From Hyphomicrobiaceae bacterium UBA7697 (lineage in GTDB: Bacteria > Pseudomonadota > Alphaproteobacteria > Rhizobiales > Methyloligellaceae): 64,000 nt of DNA. Location of the stretch: NCBI GenBank assembly GCA_002482645.1, contig DLGJ01000002.1:62001-126000 (forward strand), in the 5' to 3' direction. A program made the translations under genes and the position numbers. Each line of letters begins with the position of its first letter. Position 1 is the stretch's first letter. Of the stretch, positions 24,858 through 34,432 are shown piece by piece. Under the pieces are notes generated by a model. It made no database searches. It saw only the letters and a list, made by a program, of their open reading frames with translations, and was not told the origin of the DNA.

Positions 24858-26024
24858 ATGAATATTCACGAGTATCAGGCCAAGGATCTCCTCAAGGCCT
24901 ATGGCGCCCCCGTGGCAAACGGCGTCGTCGCCAAGAGCGCCGACGAGGCCATCGAGCTCGCCAACGAGCTCAATGGCGACGTCTTCGTGGTGAAGGCCCA
25001 GATCCATGCGGGCGGGCGCGGCAAGGGCGGCGGCATCAAACTCGTGAAGACCATCGAGGAGATGCACGCCGAGGCCGACCGGATGCTGGGCAAGCCGCTG
25101 GTGACGCCACAGACCGGCCCCAAGGGCCGCGTGGTGCGCAGCGTCTATGTGGTCGAGGATACGACCATCGCACGCGAACTCTACCTGTCTCTTCTCGTGG
25201 ACCGGGCCACGGGCCGCGTGGCCTTCGTCGCCTCGACCGAAGGCGGCGTCAATATCGAGGAAGTGGCCGCGGAGACGCCCGAGAAGATCACGACCATCGA
25301 CGTGGACCCGGCATCGGGCCTCAGCGGCTTCCATGGCAGGGTGATCGCCGATGCGCTGGAGCTCAAGGGCGATCTCGCCAAGCAGTGCGCCAAGCTGATC
25401 GAGACGCTCTACACCGTCTTCATCGAGAAGGACGCGAGCCTGATCGAGATCAACCCGCTCGTGGTGACCAAGGAGGACACCCTGGTCTGCCTCGACGCGA
25501 AGATCGGTTTCGAGGACAACGCGCTGTTCCGCCATCCGGATATCGAGGCGCTCCGGGACATCCACGAGGAGGACCCCGCCGAGGTCGAGGCCTCCAAGCA
25601 CGACCTCTCCTATGTCAAGCTGGACGGCAATATCGGCTGCATGGTCAATGGCGCCGGCCTCGCGATGGCCACCATGGACATCATCAAGTATTACGGGGCC
25701 GAGCCCGCGAACTTCCTCGATGTGGGCGGCGGCGCGACCAAGGAGAAGGTCACCGCGGCGTTCCAGTTGATCCTGTCCGATCCGAACGTGAAGGGCGTGC
25801 TCGTCAACATTTTCGGCGGCATCATGCGTTGCGACACGATCGCCGAGGGCATCATCGCCGCGGCCAAGGAAACCAATATCTCCGTGCCGCTGGTCGTGCG
25901 CCTCGAAGGCACCAATGTGGAGCGCGGCAAGGAACTGCTGTCCGAGTCCGGCCTGGCCATCATTCCCGCCGACGACCTCGACGACGCGGCCAAGAAGGCG
26001 GTCGCCGCGCTCAAGGCCGCTTAG
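24858..26024 (+). CDS. sucC: succinyl-CoA synthetase beta subunit (ADP-forming)
   Basis: 388 aa, starting MNIHEYQAKDLLKAYGAP, with ATP-grasp elements (VVKAQIHAGGRGKGGGIKL) and the C-terminal segment NIFGGIMRCDTIAEG. Pairs with SucD to convert succinyl-CoA to succinate with nucleotide triphosphate formation. Confidence 0.97.
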   Translation: MNIHEYQAKDLLKAYGAPVANGVVAKSADEAIELANELNGDVFVVKAQIHAGGRGKGGGIKLVKTIEEMHAEADRMLGKPLVTPQTGPKGRVVRSVYVVEDTTIARELYLSLLVDRATGRVAFVASTEGGVNIEEVAAETPEKITTIDVDPASGLSGFHGRVIADALELKGDLAKQCAKLIETLYTVFIEKDASLIEINPLVVTKEDTLVCLDAKIGFEDNALFRHPDIEALRDIHEEDPAEVEASKHDLSYVKLDGNIGCMVNGAGLAMATMDIIKYYGAEPANFLDVGGGATKEKVTAAFQLILSDPNVKGVLVNIFGGIMRCDTIAEGIIAAAKETNISVPLVVRLEGTNVERGKELLSESGLAIIPADDLDDAAKKAVAALKAA

Positions 26025-26085
26025 TCAGAACACGTCTGTATCCAACCGTCACAAATCCTTCCACGAACCGGCTTAGCTTTGCATC

Positions 26086-26958
26086 ATGTCAGTCCTCGTC
26101 GATAAGAATACACGCGTCATTTGCCAGGGCTTTACGGGCTCCCAAGGGACGTTCCACACCGAGCAGGCGATCGCCTACGGCACGAAGATGGTCGGCGGCG
26201 TCACGCCGGGCAAGGGCGGCACCACCCATCTCGGCCTGCCCGTGTTCGACACCGTGCGCGATGCCGTGAAGCAGACGGGCGCGACCGCCTCGGCGATCTA
26301 CGTGCCTCCGTCCTACGCGGCCGATGCGATTCTCGAGGCCATCGACGCAGGCGTCGAACTCGCCGTGTGCATCACCGAGGGCGTGCCCGTGCTCGACATG
26401 GTCAAGGTCAAGCGCGCCCTGACCGGATCGGGCACGCGGCTGATCGGACCGAACTGCCCCGGCATCATCACGCCGGGCGAGTGCAAGATCGGCATCATGC
26501 CGGGCCATATTCATATGCCCGGCCGTGTGGGTATCGTGTCCCGTTCCGGCACACTGACCTACGAAGCCGTGGCGCAGACCACCGCCGTCGGATTCGGCCA
26601 GACGACTTGCATCGGCATCGGCGGCGATCCGGTCAACGGCACGAACTTCATCGACGCGCTGTCGCTCTTTCTCGAGGACGACGCCACCGAGGCCATCATC
26701 ATGATCGGCGAAATCGGCGGCAGCGCCGAGGAAGAGGCGGCCGAATTCCTTATCAAGGCCGGCAACAAGAAGCCGGTCGTCGGCTTCGTGGCTGGCGCGA
26801 CCGCGCCGCCCGGACGCCGCATGGGACATGCCGGTGCCGTTATTTCGGGCGGAAAGGGCGATGCAAAGAGCAAAATTGAGGCAATGCAGGACGCTGGCAT
26901 CGTCGTGTCCCATTCGCCTGCCGCGCTTGGAACGACGCTTGCAGGAATATTCAAGTAA
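26086..26958 (+). CDS. sucD: succinyl-CoA synthetase alpha subunit
   Basis: 290 aa. CoA-binding Rossmann region GFTGSQGTFHTEQAIAYG; the phosphorylated active-site His is in GRRMGHAGAVISGG. Follows sucC by 61 bases and precedes sucA by 78. Confidence 0.97.
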   Translation: MSVLVDKNTRVICQGFTGSQGTFHTEQAIAYGTKMVGGVTPGKGGTTHLGLPVFDTVRDAVKQTGATASAIYVPPSYAADAILEAIDAGVELAVCITEGVPVLDMVKVKRALTGSGTRLIGPNCPGIITPGECKIGIMPGHIHMPGRVGIVSRSGTLTYEAVAQTTAVGFGQTTCIGIGGDPVNGTNFIDALSLFLEDDATEAIIMIGEIGGSAEEEAAEFLIKAGNKKPVVGFVAGATAPPGRRMGHAGAVISGGKGDAKSKIEAMQDAGIVVSHSPAALGTTLAGIFK

Positions 26959-27036
26959 AGGTGCGCTGGGCGCCAAACGCTTGCCTTTATTGCCCGGCAC
27001 GCCGTAGGTCCAGAAACGGACCGCCAGGTTGGTGCC

Positions 27037-29925
27037 ATGACACGATACGAAGGAAACGAGGTTTTCGCGCACACCTCGTTCTTGGATGGCGCAAACGCCA
27101 CCTATCTCGCAGAGCTCTACGCGCTCTATCAAGCGGACCCCTCGTCGGTCTCGGACGATTGGCGCGGATTCTTCGCCAATCTCGGCGACGACGCCAAGAA
27201 TGTGATCGCCAACGCCGAAGGGCCGTCCTGGGCTGCGTGGAACCGGGCGCCATCGTGGAAGGCCGGCGCGACCGCGCTTCCCGCCGCCTTCGCGCCGCCC
27301 GGCGCCTTGACGCAAGCCGAAGCGTTGGACGCCGCGCGCGATACGCTTGGCGCGCGCATGCTGATCCGCGCCTATCGCACGCGCGGACATCTCATCGCAA
27401 AGCTCGACCCTCTACGCCTCACCTCGCGCGGCGCGCATCCCGAGCTCGATCCGCAGACCTACGGCTTCACGCCCGCGGACTATTCCCGGCCGATCTATAT
27501 CGGCGGAGCGCTGGGCTTCGAGTTCGCCGACCTCGCGCAAGTGCTCGCGGTTCTCGACAAGACCTATGCCGGCCCGATCGGCTTCGAATACATGCATATC
27601 TCCGATCCCGAGCAACGCGCCTGGATGCAGGAGCGCATCGAAGGCACCGAGATTCAGTTCACTGAGCAAGGCAAGCGCGCGATCCTGACCAAGCTGATCG
27701 AGTCGGAAGGCTCCGAGCGCTTCCTCAACGTCAAATATACAGGCACCAAGCGCTTCGGCTTGGATGGCGGCGAATCCATGGTTCCGGCGCTCGAACAGAT
27801 CATCAAGCGCGGCGGCCAGCTCGGCGTGCGCGAGATCGTCATCGGCATGCCCCATCGCGGGCGGCTGAACGTCCTCGCCAATGTCATGGCCAAGCCCTGG
27901 CGCGCGATCTTCAACGAGTTTCGCGGCGGCTCTGCCCATCCCGACGATGTCGAGGGCTCGGGCGACGTCAAATACCATCTCGGCGCCTCGTCCGATCGGG
28001 AGTTCGACGACAACCGGGTGCATCTGTCGCTCACGGCGAATCCCTCGCATCTGGAGATCGTCGATCCGGTCGTCCTCGGCAAGGTCCGCGCGAAGCAGGA
28101 CCAGCGCGGCGACACCGAGCGCAAGGAGGTCATGCCGCTCCTGCTCCATGGCGATGCGGCCTTCGCCGGCCAAGGCGTCGTGGCCGAGTGTCTGGGGCTC
28201 TCGGGCCTACGCGGCCACCGCACGGGCGGTTCGATCCACTTCATCGTGAACAACCAGATCGGCTTCACGACGGCGCCGCGTTTCTCGCGCTCCTCGCCCT
28301 ACCCGTCCGATGTCGCAAAGATGATCGACGCGCCGATCTTCCATGTGAACGGCGACGATCCGGAAGCGGTGGTGCATGTCACCAAGATCGCCACGGAGTT
28401 CCGCCAGCGCTTCGGCAAGCCCGTGGTCATCGACATGTTCTGCTACCGCCGCCACGGCCACAACGAGGCGGACGAACCGGCTTTCACCCAGCCGCTGATG
28501 TATCAGCGGATCGCCGAGCATCCGCGCGTGGTCGAGATCTACGCCGACCGGCTGGTCAAGGAAGGCGTGCTGACCAAGGACGAAATCGACAGGCTTCAAG
28601 CGGATTTCCGCGACTTCCTCGAGGAAGAGTTCCTTGCCGGCGAAACCTATCGGCCGAACCGCGCCGACTGGCTCGACGGGCGCTGGTCCGGTATCGGCTT
28701 CGCCGAGGAAGGCGCACGCCGCGGACACACGGGCGTCGATCTCGATGTCTTGCGCGAAGTCGGCCTGAAGCTGACGGAAATCCCGCCGACCCTGACGCCG
28801 CACAAGACCATCGCGCGCATCATGGCGGCACGCCGCAAGACCATCGAAGACGGCAAGGGCATCGACTGGGCCACCGCCGAGTCTCTTGCCTTCGGAACGC
28901 TGCTGGTGGAAGGCTTCAAGATCCGTCTCTCGGGCCAAGACTCCGAACGCGGCACCTTCTCCCAGCGCCACTCCGTGCTGATGGATCAGGCGAACGAGAA
29001 CAAATACACGCCGCTGAAACATCTCGGCAAAGAGCAAGGCGATTTCGAGGTCATCAACTCCATGCTCTCCGAGGAGGCCGTGCTGGGCTTCGAGTATGGC
29101 TACAGCCTTGCCGAGCCCAACGCGCTGGTGCTGTGGGAAGCGCAGTTCGGCGATTTCGCCAACGGCGCGCAGGTCGTGATCGACCAGTTCATCTCGTCGG
29201 GTGAGCGCAAATGGCTGCGCATGTCGGGGCTGGTCCTGCTGCTGCCCCACGGCTACGAAGGTCAGGGGCCGGAGCATTCCTCCGCCCGGCTCGAGCGCTA
29301 TCTCCAGCTTTGCGCCGAGGACAACTGGCAAGTCGTCAACTGCACGACCCCCGCCAACTACTTCCATGTGTTGCGGCGCCAGCTGCACCGGCAGTTCCGC
29401 AAACCTCTGGTGCTGATGACGCCGAAATCGCTGCTGCGGCACAAGAAGGTGAAGTCGGACATCGAGGATTTCGGGCCCGAGTCCAGCTTCCATCGACTTC
29501 TTTGGGACGACGCCGAGCGTATGCCCGGCGAGGGCGTGACTCTCGTGCCGGACGCGCAAATCCGGCGCGTCGTGATTTGTTCGGGCAAGATCTATTACGA
29601 CCTCGAGGCCGAACGCGCCGAGCGCGGCATCTCGGACATCTATCTCTTGCGTCTGGAACAGCTCTACCCGTTCCCGGCCCGCGCTTTGATCCAGGAGCTC
29701 AGCCGGTTCAAGGAGGCCGAAATCGTTTGGTGTCAAGAGGAACCGAAGAACATGGGCGCCTGGAGCTTCGTCGAACCGAATATGGCTTGGGTGCTCGACC
29801 ATATCGATGCCAAATCCAAGCGGCCGCGCTATGCTGGGCGTCCGAGTTCCGCCGCGACCGCCACGGGGCTGATGTCGAAACATGTGCGCGAATTGAAAAC
29901 CCTGCTCAACGAAGCGCTGGGTTAG
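27037..29925 (+). CDS. sucA: 2-oxoglutarate dehydrogenase E1 component
   Basis: 962 aa thiamine-diphosphate enzyme that decarboxylates 2-oxoglutarate. Motifs include IGMPHRGRLNVLANVMAKPW, the ThDP/Mg site GDAAFAGQGVVAECLGLSG and HRTGGSIHFIVNNQIG. The N-terminal TSFLDGANATYLAELY segment binds E2/E3 in this family. A normal-length E1o. Confidence 0.97.
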   Translation: MTRYEGNEVFAHTSFLDGANATYLAELYALYQADPSSVSDDWRGFFANLGDDAKNVIANAEGPSWAAWNRAPSWKAGATALPAAFAPPGALTQAEALDAARDTLGARMLIRAYRTRGHLIAKLDPLRLTSRGAHPELDPQTYGFTPADYSRPIYIGGALGFEFADLAQVLAVLDKTYAGPIGFEYMHISDPEQRAWMQERIEGTEIQFTEQGKRAILTKLIESEGSERFLNVKYTGTKRFGLDGGESMVPALEQIIKRGGQLGVREIVIGMPHRGRLNVLANVMAKPWRAIFNEFRGGSAHPDDVEGSGDVKYHLGASSDREFDDNRVHLSLTANPSHLEIVDPVVLGKVRAKQDQRGDTERKEVMPLLLHGDAAFAGQGVVAECLGLSGLRGHRTGGSIHFIVNNQIGFTTAPRFSRSSPYPSDVAKMIDAPIFHVNGDDPEAVVHVTKIATEFRQRFGKPVVIDMFCYRRHGHNEADEPAFTQPLMYQRIAEHPRVVEIYADRLVKEGVLTKDEIDRLQADFRDFLEEEFLAGETYRPNRADWLDGRWSGIGFAEEGARRGHTGVDLDVLREVGLKLTEIPPTLTPHKTIARIMAARRKTIEDGKGIDWATAESLAFGTLLVEGFKIRLSGQDSERGTFSQRHSVLMDQANENKYTPLKHLGKEQGDFEVINSMLSEEAVLGFEYGYSLAEPNALVLWEAQFGDFANGAQVVIDQFISSGERKWLRMSGLVLLLPHGYEGQGPEHSSARLERYLQLCAEDNWQVVNCTTPANYFHVLRRQLHRQFRKPLVLMTPKSLLRHKKVKSDIEDFGPESSFHRLLWDDAERMPGEGVTLVPDAQIRRVVICSGKIYYDLEAERAERGISDIYLLRLEQLYPFPARALIQELSRFKEAEIVWCQEEPKNMGAWSFVEPNMAWVLDHIDAKSKRPRYAGRPSSAATATGLMSKHVRELKTLLNEALG

Positions 29926-29986
29926 GCCGCGGATGCGCCGCGCGCCTCGTTCGCGGCAAGCTTGAGAAGGACGTGCGAACACAGCG

Positions 29987-31273
29987 ATGACGACAGAAAT
30001 TCGGGTTCCGGCACTGGGAGAGTCCGTCGTGGAAGCGACGGTCGGGCAATGGCTGAAACAGGCCGGTGACGCCGTCGCCGCCGACGAGCCGCTGGTGGAG
30101 CTGGAAACCGACAAGGTGACTGTCGAAGTTCCCGCACCGTCCGCCGGCGTCCTATCGGAAATCGTCGTCAAGGCGGGCGACACGGTCGAGGTCGGCGCGC
30201 TGCTCGGTTCCATCGCCGAAGGCGAAGGCGCGGCGGCAACACCGCGGCCGACCGCGGAGAAGGCTGAACCTCCGGCTGCGCCGCAAACCGCGCCGCAGAC
30301 CCCCGCCGCTCAACCCGCCGAAGCGCCGATCGCGCTGGTGCGCGAACCGCATGTCCGCGAAGAAATCGCCCTGACCTCCATGCCGCCATCGCCGGCCGCG
30401 AAGAAGCTTCTCGAAGAGGCGGGATTGTCCGCCGGCGAGGTCGCCGGTTCCGGCCGCAGGGGTCAGATTCTGAAAGGCGACGTGATCGCGGCCGCCGCCC
30501 AGACCTTGCGCGAGACGCCGCGCGCGCCGAAAGCGCACGCACCGCACCGCGCGCCCGTGGCGCCCGGCGACGAAGCCCGCGAAGAGCGCGTCCGCATGAC
30601 GCGCCTGCGCCAGACCATCGCCAAACGCCTGAAGGAAGCCCAAGACACCGCCGCGATGCTGACCACGTTCAACGACGTGGACATGAGCGCGATCATGGAC
30701 CTGCGGGCGGAGTATCGCGCCGATTTCGAAAAGCGCCACGGCGTGAAGCTCGGCTTCATGGGGTTCTTCGTGAAGGCGTGCGTGCAAGCCCTGAAGGACA
30801 TTCCCGCCGTCAACGCGGAGATCGACGGCGACGATATCGTCTACAAGAACTACTACCATGTGGGCGTCGCGGTCGGGACCGAGCGCGGTCTCGTGGTTCC
30901 CGTGATCCGGGACGCCGACCGCATGAGCCTTGCCGATGTCGAAGCCGCGATTACCGATTTCGGCATCCGCGCGCGAGAGGGCAAGCTCGGACTACAGGAG
31001 ATGCAAGGCGGAACCTTCACCATCTCCAATGGCGGCATTTACGGTTCGATGCTGTCGACGCCGATCCTCAACGCCCCGCAATCGGGCATTCTCGGCATGC
31101 ACCGCATCGAGGAACGGCCCGTGGTCCGCGACGGCGAGATCGTGGCGCGGCCGATGATGTATCTCGCCCTGTCCTACGACCACCGCATCGTGGACGGCAA
31201 GGAGGCCGTGACCTTCCTCGTCAACGTGAAGGACTCCCTCGAAAATCCCGCCCGCCTGATCTTGGACCTATAG
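29987..31273 (+). CDS. sucB: 2-oxoglutarate dehydrogenase E2 component (dihydrolipoyl succinyltransferase)
   Basis: 428 aa. One lipoyl domain (residues 1-78) with the lipoylated Lys in ELETDKVTVEVPAP; a Pro/Ala-rich linker; a peripheral-subunit binding domain around SPAAKKLLEEAGL; and a catalytic domain ending with SYDHRIVDGKEAV. A GIY-YIG gene starts three bases after its stop instead of the expected lpd. Confidence 0.97.
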   Translation: MTTEIRVPALGESVVEATVGQWLKQAGDAVAADEPLVELETDKVTVEVPAPSAGVLSEIVVKAGDTVEVGALLGSIAEGEGAAATPRPTAEKAEPPAAPQTAPQTPAAQPAEAPIALVREPHVREEIALTSMPPSPAAKKLLEEAGLSAGEVAGSGRRGQILKGDVIAAAAQTLRETPRAPKAHAPHRAPVAPGDEAREERVRMTRLRQTIAKRLKEAQDTAAMLTTFNDVDMSAIMDLRAEYRADFEKRHGVKLGFMGFFVKACVQALKDIPAVNAEIDGDDIVYKNYYHVGVAVGTERGLVVPVIRDADRMSLADVEAAITDFGIRAREGKLGLQEMQGGTFTISNGGIYGSMLSTPILNAPQSGILGMHRIEERPVVRDGEIVARPMMYLALSYDHRIVDGKEAVTFLVNVKDSLENPARLILDL

Positions 31274-31276
31274 ACG

Positions 31277-31855
31277 ATGCCTTTAGCGGTCCGAAACTAT
31301 GGGCACTTCTGGAGCAGAAAACTTGTCAATTGGGGCGACCGTGGGCGCAATCGAGGAGGCGACCTACTCGGGTACGTCACGGTGAATCGACGACCGAGAG
31401 TTACCGATTTCAGAGAACAGATTGGTATCTACGTTCTCTTCGGCGAGAACCGTGAGGTGGTCTACGTTGGTCAAACGGGTTCAGGTAATCGGAAGCTCTT
31501 CTTGCGTCTGCGCGACCACACAAAAGATCACCTCCGAGATAGATGGGAAAACTTCTCTTGGTTTGGCTTCGGCCGCGTAAATCAAAACGGCGGGCTATCG
31601 ACGGCACAAAGGCCGGACAGCGTTGTTCAGGCACGTTCGAGCGCTGCCCTTGATGAGATCGAGTCCGTGCTACTTCAATTGTTCGAGCCTCGACTTAACA
31701 AGCAGGGATCCAGATGGGGTAACACTCAGGAATACCTCCAGTATGTCCCAGCAGAACACGAAGCTAGTGAACCTAGCATCGACGAGAAACTTGCCGAACT
31801 TACGGAGGAAGTCTCGAACCTGAGACAAAGTATCGAGGGAAACGATATTGGCTAG
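31277..31855 (+). CDS. GIY-YIG nuclease-family protein inserted in the suc operon
   Basis: 192 aa. The GIY-YIG core is at about residues 49-105: GIYVLF, then VVYVGQTGSG, with a catalytic-type Arg in LFLRLRDH and a Glu in LDEIESVLLQLFEPRLNKQG. The C-terminus is a short acidic coiled coil (DEKLAELTEEVSNLRQSI). Base composition looks clearly less GC-rich than the flanking suc genes, with more A/T third positions. It lies between sucB (3-base gap) and lpd (8-base overlap), so it is read as part of the operon. No homing-endonuclease DNA-binding domain is evident; role unknown. Confidence 0.8.
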   Translation: MPLAVRNYGHFWSRKLVNWGDRGRNRGGDLLGYVTVNRRPRVTDFREQIGIYVLFGENREVVYVGQTGSGNRKLFLRLRDHTKDHLRDRWENFSWFGFGRVNQNGGLSTAQRPDSVVQARSSAALDEIESVLLQLFEPRLNKQGSRWGNTQEYLQYVPAEHEASEPSIDEKLAELTEEVSNLRQSIEGNDIG

Positions 31856-33251
31856 CTCCTACGATCTGATCGTCATCGGCACCGGCCCTGGCGGCTATGT
31901 CTGCGCTATTCGCGCGGCGCAGCTCGGCATGAAGGTCGCCGTCGTCGAGAAACGCGCGACCCATGGCGGCACCTGTCTCAATGTCGGCTGTATCCCCTCG
32001 AAGGCACTGCTGCATGCCTCCGAAGCCTATGCGGATGCCAGCGGCCATTTCGCCGCGATGGGCATTAAGGCGAAGCCGGAACTCGACCTCACCGCCATGC
32101 TCGCCTTCAAGGACGAAGGCGTGAAGGGCAATGTCGACGGCATCGAATATTTGTTGAAGAAGAACAAGATCGAGACCTATCGCGGGCTGGGCACAATCCT
32201 CGCCCCGCACCAGGTCCAGGTGACGCCGGACAAGGGCGACAAGCAGGTTCTCGAAACCAAAGCCATCGTCATCGCCACGGGATCGGACATCGCCCGCATT
32301 CCCGGCATCGACATCGACGAAAAGCGGATCGTCTCATCCACGGGTGCGCTCGCCCTGCCCGAGGTGCCCAAGAGCATGGTCGTGATCGGCGGCGGCTATA
32401 TCGGGCTGGAGCTCGGTTCGGTCTGGTCGCGTCTCGGCGCCAACGTCACCGTGGTCGAGATGCTCCACACCATTACGCCCGGCCTCGACGGCGAAGTCGC
32501 CAAGCAGCTTCAGCGGACGCTGAAGAAGCAGGGCCTCGCCTTCAAGCTCGGCGCGAAAGTCACGAAGGTCGACACTTCGGGCAAGACGGTAATGCTCACG
32601 GTCGAGCCCGCCGAAGGCGGCAAGGCCGAAACGCTCGAATGCGACGTGGTGCTGGTCGCCATCGGCCGCGTTCCGAACACGGAAGGCTTGGGGCTAGCCG
32701 ATCTCGGCGTCGAAACCCACAACCGCGGCTGCATCGTGGTGGACCGCCACTTCCAGACCAACGTGCCGGGCATCTACGCGATTGGCGATGTGATCGCCGG
32801 TCCCATGCTCGCCCACAAGGCCGAGGACGAAGGCGTGGCCGTCGCCGAGATCCTTGCCGGTCAGGCAGGCCATGTGAATTACGACGTGATCCCCTCGGTG
32901 GTGTATACCGCGCCGGAAGTGGCGAGCGTCGGCAAGACCGAGGAACAGCTCAAGGAAGAGGGCGTCCATTACAAGGTGGGCAAGTTCCCCTTCACCGCCA
33001 ATGGCCGCGCCAAGGTGAACCGCACCACGGACGGCTTCGTCAAAGTCCTGTCCGATGCCGTCACCGACCGCGTCCTCGGCGTGCACATTATCGGCCCCGA
33101 TGCCGGAACCATGATCGCCGAGGCGGCGGTGCTGATGGAGTTCGGCGGTTCGGCGGAAGACCTCGCGCGCACCTGTCATGCGCACCCGACCCTGAACGAA
33201 GCGGTCAAGGAAGCGGCACTCGCCGTCGACGGACGGCCCATCCATATGTGA
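31848..33251 (+). CDS. lpdA: dihydrolipoyl dehydrogenase (E3)
   Basis: 467 aa FAD enzyme that reoxidises lipoamide of the 2-oxoglutarate complex. N-terminal FAD motif (IGTGPGGYVCAIRAAQLG), redox disulfide in GGTCLNVGCIPSKALLH, NAD motif IGGGYIGLELG, C-terminal HAHPTLNEAVKEA. The start is a TTG at 31848 within the end of the GIY-YIG gene, with GAGGGA at 31835-31840; no ATG is available before the FAD motif. Confidence 0.96.
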   Translation: MASSYDLIVIGTGPGGYVCAIRAAQLGMKVAVVEKRATHGGTCLNVGCIPSKALLHASEAYADASGHFAAMGIKAKPELDLTAMLAFKDEGVKGNVDGIEYLLKKNKIETYRGLGTILAPHQVQVTPDKGDKQVLETKAIVIATGSDIARIPGIDIDEKRIVSSTGALALPEVPKSMVVIGGGYIGLELGSVWSRLGANVTVVEMLHTITPGLDGEVAKQLQRTLKKQGLAFKLGAKVTKVDTSGKTVMLTVEPAEGGKAETLECDVVLVAIGRVPNTEGLGLADLGVETHNRGCIVVDRHFQTNVPGIYAIGDVIAGPMLAHKAEDEGVAVAEILAGQAGHVNYDVIPSVVYTAPEVASVGKTEEQLKEEGVHYKVGKFPFTANGRAKVNRTTDGFVKVLSDAVTDRVLGVHIIGPDAGTMIAEAAVLMEFGGSAEDLARTCHAHPTLNEAVKEAALAVDGRPIHM

Positions 33252-33259
33252 GCCGGGCG

Positions 33260-34432
33260 TCAGTCCAGCGTGCGGCGGAAACGCAAGAGCGCGAGTCCCA
33301 TCGCCGCGACCAGGAAGATCACCAGCGCCAATACGTCGAGCCGCATGTCGGCGAGGCCGTTGCCTTTCAGCATGATGCCGCGCGCAATGCGCATGAAATG
33401 GGTCAGCGGCAGGATCTCCCCGATCACTTGCGCCCATTGCGGCATGCCGCGAAACGGGAACATGAAACCCGAGAGCAGGATGTTCGGCAGGAAGAAGAAG
33501 AACGTCATCTGCACCGCCTGAAGCTGGTTCTCGGCGACGGTCGAGAAGGTGTAGCCCACGGCGAGATTGGCGGCGGCGAACAGCGTGCTGAGCAGGACGA
33601 GCAAACCGACGCTGCCCCGGATCGGGACGTCAAAGAGATAGGACGCGGCGCCGATGATGATCGTCATCTGCACGAAGCCGACGAGGACGAAGGGCGCGAT
33701 CTTGCCGATCATGATCTCGACCGGCCGGATCGGCATCGCCAGCAGACTCTCCATCGTGCCTCGCTCGATCTCGCGCGTCACCGCGAGTGCCGTGAACATC
33801 ATCATCGTCATGGTGAGCACGACGCCGAGCAGGCCCGGCACGATGTTGTATTGCGTCAGACCTTCCGGGTTGTAGCGGCGCTGCAGCGTGAGCGCGAAAG
33901 GCGGCGCCCGCGCTTCGACGGCGGCGTCGGGTCCGCGCAATTCGCGCCGCAGCGCCGTGTCGATCAACCCCTGCATGGCGGCGATGGCGGTGCCCGTCGC
34001 AACCGGATCGGTGGCGTCGGCGATGACCAGCAACGACGGACGGTCGCCGCGCCGCACATCGCGCTCGAAACTCGCCGGGATCTCGACGGCGAATTGGGCG
34101 GCGCCGGAGCGCAGCATCGCGTCGAGCTCGGCCGGATCGCGCACCTGCCGCGTGAACGCGAAATAATCGCTGTTCTTCATGGCCGCCAGGACGGCGCGGG
34201 TCAGCGGACCGTCGTCGCGCGTCAGCACGGCGGTCGGCAAATGCTTCGGGTCGGTGTTGATGGCATAGCCGAACAGCGTCAGTTGCAGGATGGGGATGAA
34301 CAACATCGTCGCGAAGGTCATGCGGTCGCGGCGCATTTGGACGAATTCCTTCACCACCATGGCCCAGACCCTCTTGAGGAAACCGGGGTCCCGGCCCGCC
34401 GGGCGCGCCGAATCTTGGGCCGCCGCGCTCAT
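33260..34432 (-). CDS. ABC-2 type transporter permease (YbhR/YhhJ-like)
   Basis: 390 aa. One N-terminal helix (about 30-50), a large periplasmic domain, and five C-terminal helices with the ABC-2 segment TREIERGTMESLLAMPIRPV. Exports drugs or other hydrophobic compounds with the ATPase and HlyD protein encoded just upstream. The ATG overlaps the ATPase stop by four bases; the longer frame to 34504 lies inside the ATPase gene. Confidence 0.9.
   Translation of the reverse strand: MSAAAQDSARPAGRDPGFLKRVWAMVVKEFVQMRRDRMTFATMLFIPILQLTLFGYAINTDPKHLPTAVLTRDDGPLTRAVLAAMKNSDYFAFTRQVRDPAELDAMLRSGAAQFAVEIPASFERDVRRGDRPSLLVIADATDPVATGTAIAAMQGLIDTALRRELRGPDAAVEARAPPFALTLQRRYNPEGLTQYNIVPGLLGVVLTMTMMMFTALAVTREIERGTMESLLAMPIRPVEIMIGKIAPFVLVGFVQMTIIIGAASYLFDVPIRGSVGLLVLLSTLFAAANLAVGYTFSTVAENQLQAVQMTFFFFLPNILLSGFMFPFRGMPQWAQVIGEILPLTHFMRIARGIMLKGNGLADMRLDVLALVIFLVAAMGLALLRFRRTLD

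Noticed and set aside
28207..30213. 668-codon open frame antisense to sucA
   Set aside because: Shadow of the sucA reading frame; no ribosome binding site or recognisable domain.
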